Shown here piece by piece: positions 25,885-33,700 of a stretch of DNA of 64,000 nt. Source of the DNA: UBA965 sp040396955 (GTDB lineage: Bacteria; Chloroflexota; Chloroflexia; Chloroflexales; Roseiflexaceae); NCBI GenBank assembly GCA_040396955.1, contig JBBAWX010000013.1:21570-85569 (forward strand), written 5' to 3'. The notes under the pieces were generated by a model. The model saw only the letters and a program-made list of their open reading frames with translations, was not told the origin of the DNA and ran no database searches. A program made the translations under genes and the position numbers. Each line of letters begins with the position of its first letter. Within the stretch, counting starts at the first letter, position 1.

Positions 25885-25913
25885 ACTATATCGAATTGTG
25901 ATAAAAATGTCAA
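25885..25913 (-). promoter_or_regulatory. Sigma-70-type promoter of gltB
   Basis: On the minus strand TTGACA (25908-25913), a 17-base spacer and TATAGT (25885-25890), one mismatch from consensus overall. The predicted start is near 25878, leaving a leader of about 130 bases. Confidence 0.8.
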
Positions 25914-25960
25914 GCAATGAATGTGAACACATCAATGGTGTGTGATGAAATGATGCCACC

Positions 25961-26001
25961 AAAAAGCCTCAGTGGGTCAGCGCATGCGCTGACCCACTGA
26001 G
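25961..26001 (-). terminator. Rho-independent terminator of amt
   Basis: On the minus strand a perfect 15-bp stem (25968-25982 with 25987-26001, loop CATG) is followed by GCTTTTT. It begins 24 bases after the amt stop and separates amt from the gltB promoter. Confidence 0.93.
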
Positions 26002-26024
26002 ACCATGAGGAGTGGAGATATTTT

Positions 26025-27257
26025 CTATGCTTCGCGGTAGGCCGCTTCGCCGTGCTGTGAAGCGTCCAGACCCTCTTGCTCTTCTTGCTCGGTGACACGC
26101 AACCCGATGGTCACGTCGATGAGCTTGAGCAACCCGAAGGTGACGACTGCCGCATACGCTGCTACGACGACCACGGCGATCAATTGGGTGACTACTTGCC
26201 CAGGATTCCCGTAGAGCAAGCCATCGAATCCAGCCGCATTGACCGAGGTGGTGGCAAATACACCGGTCAGAATGGCACCAACAATGCCACCGACACCGTG
26301 TACCCCGAAGACGTCAAGCGCATCGTCAACACGCCCACGTACCACGTATTCGACGGCGTAGAAGCAGATCAACCCGGTGACTAACCCGATGATGATGGCA
26401 GCCATGGGGGTGACGAATCCGGCGGCTGGGGTGATACCAACGAGTCCGGCCACGGCCCCTGCAGAGGCGCCGATGACGCTGGGGCGCTTGTGACGGATCC
26501 AGCTTGCCGCCAACCAGGCGATGAGCCCGGCCGCAGCGGCGGTGTTGGTGGTGACCAACGCGCTGGCAGCGAGACCATTGGCGCCGAGTGAGCTTCCCGC
26601 ATTAAATCCGAACCAGCCAAACCAGAGCAATCCAGTGCCGAGGAGGGTGTAGGCGGCATTGTGGGGTTGCATGGGCTCGTTGCCGTAGCCGAGACGCTTG
26701 CCGAGGACCAGCGCACACACCAAGGCTGATACACCCGACGTGATGTGGACCACGGTGCCACCAGCAAAGTCGAGGGCCCCAAGCTCACGAATCCAACCAC
26801 CGACGCCCCATACCCAGTGGGCGACTGGTGAGTAGACGAGGGTTGACCAGAGTACGGCAAAGACGGCGAAGGCGACAAAGCGCTTGCGCTCAGCAAAGGC
26901 ACCCGAGATGAGGGCCGGGGTGATGATGGCAAACATCATCTGGAAGGCCATAAATGCGTAGGCTGGAATTGTGGCCGCATAGTCGGGGTTCGGCTCGGCA
27001 CTGACACCCTGCAAGCCAATCCAATCCAGACCACCCACAAACCCGTTGACCGATGGTGCAAACGCCAACGAATACCCCCACAGGACCCAGACCAGACTGA
27101 TGAGTGCCAAGACGAAAAAGCTGTGCATGAGGGTCGACAACACGTTTTTTTGCCGTACCAGGCCGCCGTAGAAAAAGGCCAAACCTGGTGTCATGAGCAT
27201 CACGAGTGCCGTGGAGACCAGTACCCATGTGGTATCTGCGCCGTTGATTGCGTCCAT
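26025..27257 (-). CDS. amt: Ammonium transporter
   Basis: Inner-membrane Amt/Rh channel for ammonium uptake. The 410 residues contain about 11 hydrophobic helices, starting TTWVLVSTALVMLMTPGLAFFYGGLVR. The signature DFAGGTVVHITSGVSALV, the first pore His in SPVAHWVWG-type context, NTAAAAGLIAWLAASW and the second twin-His region VFGVHGVGGIVGAILTGVF are all present. The C-terminal tail (TEQEEQEGLDASQHGEAAYREA) is the usual cytoplasmic element. GGGAGG precedes the ATG. A glnK (PII) gene, usually paired with amt, is not present beside it. It lies between glnA and gltB with its own terminator. Confidence 0.95.
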   Translation of the reverse strand: MDAINGADTTWVLVSTALVMLMTPGLAFFYGGLVRQKNVLSTLMHSFFVLALISLVWVLWGYSLAFAPSVNGFVGGLDWIGLQGVSAEPNPDYAATIPAYAFMAFQMMFAIITPALISGAFAERKRFVAFAVFAVLWSTLVYSPVAHWVWGVGGWIRELGALDFAGGTVVHITSGVSALVCALVLGKRLGYGNEPMQPHNAAYTLLGTGLLWFGWFGFNAGSSLGANGLAASALVTTNTAAAAGLIAWLAASWIRHKRPSVIGASAGAVAGLVGITPAAGFVTPMAAIIIGLVTGLICFYAVEYVVRGRVDDALDVFGVHGVGGIVGAILTGVFATTSVNAAGFDGLLYGNPGQVVTQLIAVVVVAAYAAVVTFGLLKLIDVTIGLRVTEQEEQEGLDASQHGEAAYREA

Positions 27258-27372
27258 TGTGAACCTCCCAAAATAGCGAAACGTACGAATGCTTGCGCCT
27301 CGTATCAGTTGCTATGCCACATTGCACCGCGACGATACTCTGCAAATGTATGGATTCGACCAGGCAAACGAA

Positions 27373-27384
27373 TGCAACGTTGCA
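27373..27384. promoter_or_regulatory. Palindrome upstream of amt
   Basis: TGCAACGTTGCA, a perfect 12-bp palindrome, 116 bases before the amt start in the 242-base gap between glnA and amt. It could be an operator for a dimeric regulator. No clear promoter boxes flank it. Confidence 0.35.
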
Positions 27385-27456
27385 CTGCGCTTGTATGCGA
27401 CCTGACCGCTGGTCCCGTATTGAAATGGCCCTATCTGGTGATGGAATGGAGGGGAT

Positions 27457-27487
27457 TGGGGCAGGATGCAGGGTGCACCCCGCCCCA
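27457..27487 (-). terminator. Hairpin after glnA
   Basis: On the minus strand TGGGGC-G-GGGTGCA pairs with TGCATCC-T-GCCCCA through one G-T wobble and a three-base loop, 13 bases after the glnA stop. There is no U run, so termination may be weak or factor-dependent. Confidence 0.55.
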
Positions 27488-27499
27488 GTGTCAACTCAT

Positions 27500-28924
27500 T
27501 TAGGCGTCGTAGTACATGGCGAACTCGTACGGGTGCGGGCGCAACGCCACTGCCACCACGTCTTTGCTGCGCTTGTAGTCGATGAACGACTCGATCAAGT
27601 CGGCCGTGAACACCCCGCCCTTGAGCAAGAACTCGTGATCTTCTTCGAGTGCGGTCAAGGCCTCGGCCAAGCTCCCTGGCGTGCTGGCAATGCCGGCCTT
27701 TTCTTCGGCTGACAACTCGTAGATGTCGGCGCTGAGCGGCGCAGGTGGCTCGATTTTGTTCTGGATGCCGTCGATACCGGCCATCATCATGGCTGCGAAG
27801 GCCAAGTATGGGTTGGCGGTCGGATCTGGGAAGCGGACTTCGACACGGCGCGCCTTGGGCGAATCCGAGTAGGTCGGGATACGGATGGCCGCTGAGCGGT
27901 TGCGCATCGAGTAGACCAAGTTGATGGGGGCCTCAAAGCCTGGTACCAAGCGGCGGTAGCTGTTGGTGGTTGGCGCACAAATTGCCAACAAGGCTGGGGC
28001 ATGCTTGAGTACGCCACCGATGTACCAACGAGCCGTGTCTGACAACAACGCATATCCGTTGGCGTCGAAGAAGAGCGGCTTGCCGTCCTTCCACAAGCTC
28101 TGGTGCACGTGCATACCGCTGCCGTTGTCACCGAAGATGGGCTTGGGCATGAAGGTTGCCGAATACCCGTGCTCGGCGGCCGTGGTGCGGACCACGTACT
28201 TGTACTTCTGCAATTTATCGGCCATCGACAACAACGTGTCGAAGCGCATGTCGATTTCACACTGCCCAGCCGAAGCGACCTCGTGGTGGTGCAACTCGAT
28301 GTCGATGCCGATGTTGCCCATCTTGATAATCATCTCGGAGCGGATGTCCTGCAGGGTGTCGGTGGGCGGCACGGGGAAGTAGCCTTCCTTGTGGCGCACA
28401 TGATACCCCTTGTTGCCACCCTCTTTGACTGCACCGGTGTTCCAGGCGCCTTCCGGGCTGTCGATGTAGTAGTAGCCCGAGTGTGCGTTCTGGCCGAAGC
28501 GGATGTCGCTGAAGAGGAAGAACTCCGCCTCAGGACCGAAGTAGGCCGTGTCCGCAAACCCCGTGGTCTTGAGGAAATCCTCAGCCTTGCGCGCCACATA
28601 GCGTGGGTCACGTGAGTAGGGCTGGCGTGTGATGGGGTCGAAGACGTCACAAATCAGTACCAGCGTCGGGATCTTGCAGTAGGGATCAATGAAGGCCGTG
28701 CTCGGGTCGGGCAACATCAACATGTCGCTCTCGTTGATGGCCTGGAACCCTTTGACCGATGATCCGTCGAATCCAAGACCCTCGGTAATCATGTCTTCGC
28801 TCAAGCGCGAAGCCGGCAACGAGTAGTGCTGCCAACCGCCGAACAAGTCGGTGAAGCGGGTGTCGACAATCTGAATGTTCTGATCCTTGATCAGTTGCAG
28901 CACGCCTTTTGCGTCCATCGCCAT
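27500..28924 (-). CDS. glnA: Glutamine synthetase, type I
   Basis: ATP-dependent amidation of glutamate, the entry step of ammonium assimilation. The 474-residue chain has IQIVDTRFTDLFGGWQH, LGFDGSSVKGFQAINESDM, YFGPEAEFFLF, the ATP site KPIFGDNGSGMHVHQSL and RIPTYSDSPKARRVEVRFPD. The length and the segment ADIYELSAEEKAGI, which aligns with the E. coli adenylylation site, make it GSI-beta-like with the modifiable Tyr kept; whether an adenylyltransferase exists is not visible. GGAGAG precedes the ATG. It is followed in transcription order by amt and gltB, forming a nitrogen block. Confidence 0.97.
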   Translation of the reverse strand: MAMDAKGVLQLIKDQNIQIVDTRFTDLFGGWQHYSLPASRLSEDMITEGLGFDGSSVKGFQAINESDMLMLPDPSTAFIDPYCKIPTLVLICDVFDPITRQPYSRDPRYVARKAEDFLKTTGFADTAYFGPEAEFFLFSDIRFGQNAHSGYYYIDSPEGAWNTGAVKEGGNKGYHVRHKEGYFPVPPTDTLQDIRSEMIIKMGNIGIDIELHHHEVASAGQCEIDMRFDTLLSMADKLQKYKYVVRTTAAEHGYSATFMPKPIFGDNGSGMHVHQSLWKDGKPLFFDANGYALLSDTARWYIGGVLKHAPALLAICAPTTNSYRRLVPGFEAPINLVYSMRNRSAAIRIPTYSDSPKARRVEVRFPDPTANPYLAFAAMMMAGIDGIQNKIEPPAPLSADIYELSAEEKAGIASTPGSLAEALTALEEDHEFLLKGGVFTADLIESFIDYKRSKDVVAVALRPHPYEFAMYYDA

Positions 28925-29153
28925 AATCTTTCTCTCCTCGATTACTCCTCAGTGCCGTCTTCATCGTGACTACTTCACGACGCCATCCGCTTCGTTGCAG
29001 AACCACCCATCCGCGAAGTGGTCTTTGGTCTTGCGGTAAGTATAGAATAAACAAATTACCCTCGAAAGGGACGGTACATACGAATTATTGAGAGAGTTTT
29101 TGGATGTTTTATCTAATCGTGAATTGTACAAAATATACAAATTTACATAAAAA

Positions 29154-30776
29154 TTAAGGAATGCGTGCTTCAAACTGATCGATGACGACCATGCCACTGC
29201 TCCCGACCCCGTTGGGTAGGTCATCGAGTACGAAGGCTTCGAGGGTGAATGGGGGGGTCACGTTTTGGCCATCGCCAAGAATCACATCCCAGCTGGGGAA
29301 GGTGGCAGGGAGCGATGTGATGACTTGGTGCCACTGTTCCGGGCCGAGCGGCGCCACAGGGAGTTGGACAATCGTGCCGCGGCTATCTTTGAGCCAGAGT
29401 TTGAGCATGGTCGTGCTGTCGTCGCCGTGAATCATCATGGTCACTGCCGTAGTAGTAACTGGCAGCGGTAAGGGGCGGCGTTGGCGAAAAACCAGGTACC
29501 GGTTGCCGAGCGCAGGGAACTGGTAATCGATGCGGAGCGCCTGACTACCGTGCCACACCAATCCGCGCTGCACACTGAGTGTGCCGTACGGTTCGTCGCC
29601 CCGCACCCAGTAGCGACGTTGGTCGTCAAACGAGCTGACGAGCACGGAATGGAGTGGGGGTGATGGAGGCGGAGTACGGTGCTGAGCCACCCGTTGAAAG
29701 GCAGCAAACGCCGGTCGTGTACTCCGAACGTCGTCGCTACCAGCACCCCAGCGGATGAGGCCATACGGATTGTGTTGCTCGTCTTTGAGCGCATACCAAA
29801 AGACGACATCAATGCCACTTTGCCACAGGATGGGGATGCCCTGAGCTAAAAAATCTGCCTGGTCGCTATCAGTGCGCGTACCGAGTGGGTCACGATCGCT
29901 GACGCCACTACTCCAGCCGACCTCGGTGACCCAGACTGGGCGTGGCCCGTAGTGCGCAAAGAGCGAGGTGAGCATGAGTTTGGCGTGTGCAAGGCCAGAC
30001 TGTTGTGGGGCATCGGGATTCACATAGGGGTGGATGGCGATGATGTCGATGGAGTTCCACAGTCCGGCTTGAGCGGCCGCCATGAGGAAATCCGGATTGA
30101 AGGGATTGACACCTGCCGCCACGAGGACTGCTTCAGGGGCCACTTTGGCGATGGCATTGGCGGTGGCATTCACCAGCGCGGCGTAGGCGCGCGGGTTGGG
30201 GCTGGGTTGCCAAAAGCTCGGGTTATCGGGCTCGTTCCAGATTTGCCAGTGGGTGATGAGATGACGATACCGCGACACCGTCTCGGCCGCCCATGTCGCA
30301 AAGAAGACGGGATCAGGTGCCGCAAATGAATTGGCGTAGGGGTCGTCGTGTGGATTGGGGGTTGCCCATCCTGGTGGATGTCCGAGCACGGCAAGAATGT
30401 TGATGCCACGGTCTGACAGTTGACTAAATGCGTCGTCGTAGTACTGCCACTCGTAGGCGTCTGGAGTGCGTTGGATGCGGTACCAGTGGATGTCTTCACG
30501 CACCCAGTCGGTGCCGCTCGTAGCGACCTGTGCCACTGCCGCCGGGAACGCACTCGGCAACTGCCAGCGCGTCGCAATGTGGCTGTTGATGCCGAGTTGT
30601 TGCAAACTGGTCGGTACCGCAATCGGCGTGGGGAGGACGAACGGACAGCGGGGGAGCAGTGCACTTAGTAGGACGAAGATGGAGAGCCAGCGCCAATTCC
30701 GCCTAAGGGACGGATGCTCGTGCGTCGACTGCCACGATGTAGGGTTGGCTTTGGGCATGAATGGTGCCTGCGGCAT
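29154..30776 (-). CDS. Exported glycoside hydrolase-like protein (clan A, GH39/GH5-like)
   Basis: A 540-residue protein with an N-terminal hydrophobic segment (RWLSIFVLLSALL) for export. The barrel domain, roughly residues 55-365, shows GTDWVREDIHWYRIQ, HWQIWNEPDNPSFW with the acid/base Glu, AIHPYVN and PVWVTEVGWSS with the nucleophile Glu, the two carboxylates of clan A hydrolases. The C-terminal 170 residues form a beta-rich carbohydrate-binding-like domain. The family number is uncertain. The only credible ATGs (30776 and 30758) lie inside the end of the preceding macroglobulin-like gene, a 74-base overlap in another frame, so the two are probably coupled. Confidence 0.78.
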   Translation of the reverse strand: MPQAPFMPKANPTSWQSTHEHPSLRRNWRWLSIFVLLSALLPRCPFVLPTPIAVPTSLQQLGINSHIATRWQLPSAFPAAVAQVATSGTDWVREDIHWYRIQRTPDAYEWQYYDDAFSQLSDRGINILAVLGHPPGWATPNPHDDPYANSFAAPDPVFFATWAAETVSRYRHLITHWQIWNEPDNPSFWQPSPNPRAYAALVNATANAIAKVAPEAVLVAAGVNPFNPDFLMAAAQAGLWNSIDIIAIHPYVNPDAPQQSGLAHAKLMLTSLFAHYGPRPVWVTEVGWSSGVSDRDPLGTRTDSDQADFLAQGIPILWQSGIDVVFWYALKDEQHNPYGLIRWGAGSDDVRSTRPAFAAFQRVAQHRTPPPSPPLHSVLVSSFDDQRRYWVRGDEPYGTLSVQRGLVWHGSQALRIDYQFPALGNRYLVFRQRRPLPLPVTTTAVTMMIHGDDSTTMLKLWLKDSRGTIVQLPVAPLGPEQWHQVITSLPATFPSWDVILGDGQNVTPPFTLEAFVLDDLPNGVGSSGMVVIDQFEARIP

Positions 30777-33700
30777 CTATGAGGCGAATCCCCGGTACAT
30801 TGAACTGACCCGCTTGGGTGAGTAGGAGGGTGTACGAATAGCGTTTACTCTGCGCATACGACATGTGCCCAATCTGTGTGATAAATGGGTGCGTGTAATT
30901 CACTGGGAAGCCATACATACCGTCGAAATGTACGATGTGTGTTTGTGCGGGCAGGACGTCGACAATGGTCAAATAGGCCAGTGGAGTCAAGGCGCTGACA
31001 TCTACTGTGATTGTTATGGTATCACCAACCTGCAGTGGACGCTGGAGATTCAGCGCCGGAGTGATTGTGCGTACGATGACGGCGTCATCGCTGCTGGTGA
31101 TTTGTTGGCGCGGGCGACTCATCCCGACGAGCACGGGAGCATCGCTTTCGATGACAAGGTCGGTCAAAAGTGGTTGGGCTGGCGAAACCGACAGATTGCG
31201 TTGAAAGTTTCCACTTTGGCTGAGTAATGAAGTGCGCTGTTGTCCGTCGAGTTCGGGCATGATGGTCTCCAACAGTTGCCACATGCGTGCATCGGTAATC
31301 GGGTTTTCCCAGCTGTTGACGCCCCGCCGACTCAGCAAAAATGCCTGGAGTTGTGTAGCAAACTCACGGTTACTTGGGATGTGGTTGAGTGCCATGAAGA
31401 TAAACGCATTCACGCTATTGAGGTCGTGGAGATGCTGTGTCGCTGGGTCTGTCTCCCAAAATATCCCACGAGGTGACGACTGCACGCGTTGCGTGAGTTC
31501 ATCGAGGAGTGTTGGCAATACATACACGGTGTCAGAAGACAGGCTCAGGATGAGAGCGGCCAGCCCTTCATTGCCCAGCTGGGAGTGCTGTTGACTCAGC
31601 GAGATGACGGCGTTGTCGGCAGACGTGCCAGTTTGGTAGAGCGTGTACACGATAATTGCGCGAATGCTCGCAGGAAGATCCGGATTGCCAAGTTGTTGTT
31701 GCAGGTAGGTCACCGCAGTAGCGGTCACCGTAGATTCGACCCCAGCCTGGGTCAATGCGTTGACCACATCGGCCGTGACAAGGGGGTCACTACTCGTCCA
31801 GCCCCAGCTCCCATCGCGAAACTGCATGCTTTGTAGTGTGCCGAGTAGTTGTCGTCGTTGTAGGGCATCGTCACTCAGCCAGTAGCGGTGTGCTAGGTGG
31901 CTAGGGTTGTGTGGGTTGTAGGGAGCTTGTGCCATGACGAGTGCCAATTCGTCGCTTGTTCGGATGAGGTCATACTGCGGTGCTTTTTGATCGCTGTTGA
32001 TGCTGGTGCGCCCATGAAGCACGAACCCATCATCGTTGAAACTCGCAGGAGTATTGATGAGTTCGGGTTGCCAGTGCAACGGTGGTGCCCCGTCGGGGCG
32101 AATCAGAAGGAGCGGTTGATCTGCGGTTATCCGGAATTTCCACTGAAAATTCGCCATTCCCCGGGCATCGGCTCGGACTTGATACTGCGGGAGCGGATCC
32201 AGAATACTCATGTCTTGGAGGGTCAGTTGTACCCCCATCATTGCCTCTGGGGTGGCCACCGGGGTCGTGAATTGCACGACGACAATGTCGCCTACTGCCA
32301 CATGATGGGGGGCGTCAATGGTGGTTTGTGGCGGCGGTGTCCAGGCAAGTGACAGTTGATGTGATTGCAAGCAATCATCGGCATGTACTACGGCTGTGAG
32401 GTGCAAATGCCCTTGTGGAATCGCTGTGGCGAGGCCAAGTACGATACGGCCGTTGCCGTCGCTCTTGGTATCCGGATACCACCCCACTGTGGCACCGGTA
32501 TCACTGCGCAGGTGGAGTGCGACAAGGTGGTTGGGGGCCGTGGTGACCACGAGTGCGCTCGCAGTATTGCGTTCTGGCTGTATGGTCGCACGGAAAACGG
32601 CGCACGAGGTGGCCGGTAGCGGTCGTGCTTCGACCCCGAGGATGTCGTCATTACTCGCAAGTGTAATCAGCGCAGGCGTGGTGTCGGAAATGGGTTGCCA
32701 GCTCATCAGGGCCACATCGGGAGCTGGCGCCAGCCACTGTGTCTCGAGGGTGTCGGTGTATTCGGCAGTCATCATCGTATGGCGGAGCGGATCCGGGCGA
32801 ACCATGAACTGCATGGCCGTGTTTTCAGGCGTCGCAGGGGTGATGTAGTGGACCGCTTTGGCGGGGGGCATCGCATTCACAAGGAGAAGTTGTTGTGTCA
32901 CAAACGAGCCGTTTTGTACGCGTGCATTCCACACTCCATCGGGGAGCTGGAGATCGAGCGTGGTGCTGCCGCTTGCATCAACAGTGAGCATGCGTCGTAC
33001 TAGTACTTGTTCTTGCTGATCAACGATGGTAACAATCACGGGCTCACTGATGCGTTCTGTGGAGGGCGTCGTGAACACGAGCGTGCTGGTTTGCCCGGAC
33101 GCCACCCAAGGAGTCGCGGTCGTCACAACAACAGGGGGCGGGTTGATGTCGGTCAACGTGCGGATTCCCACATGTGTGGCGTCAAAAGCGCGGAGGGTGA
33201 TCTGATTCGTCCACGGCAACGCAATGGCCACGCTTCCGTCGTCGTTGCTCTGGCTCACCCCCGACCCTGTCGGGCCATCCCAGTGGATGAGCGCGCGCTT
33301 GATGGGACGATTGAGGCGGTCGACTACGCGCCCACGCCACACCGTGCCGTTCATGGCGCCGTCAATCAACAGTGGCTCGGCGGGCATGTGATGAACGACG
33401 ATGGGAGCAGAGATCGTACTATTCTCCAGGGTGAACCGGTAGAAGCCCGTTTCAAGCGATTGTGGAAGCAACAATGCCAAGGTAGAGACCGATTGCCCAA
33501 TGGCAAATCCCGTGTTGCCTTGCGCATATATCTGCCCATTGTCGGCTTGGAGTTGGATGGTGTATTGTGCCGATTGAGTGGATTGCGCCCGAACGAGCGC
33601 CATCTGGACGACCTGCCCGGCATGAGCCGTCGGTTGCCTGACCAACAACGCTACCGGGGGTGCCATTACCGCCGGGGTAAAGGTGATGCGACGGGCATCG

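Noticed and set aside
28925..29153. Glutamine riboswitch in the glnA leader
   Set aside because: The leader has a repeated CGGATGG and some pairing potential, but not the conserved core I would expect of a glutamine-binding RNA.
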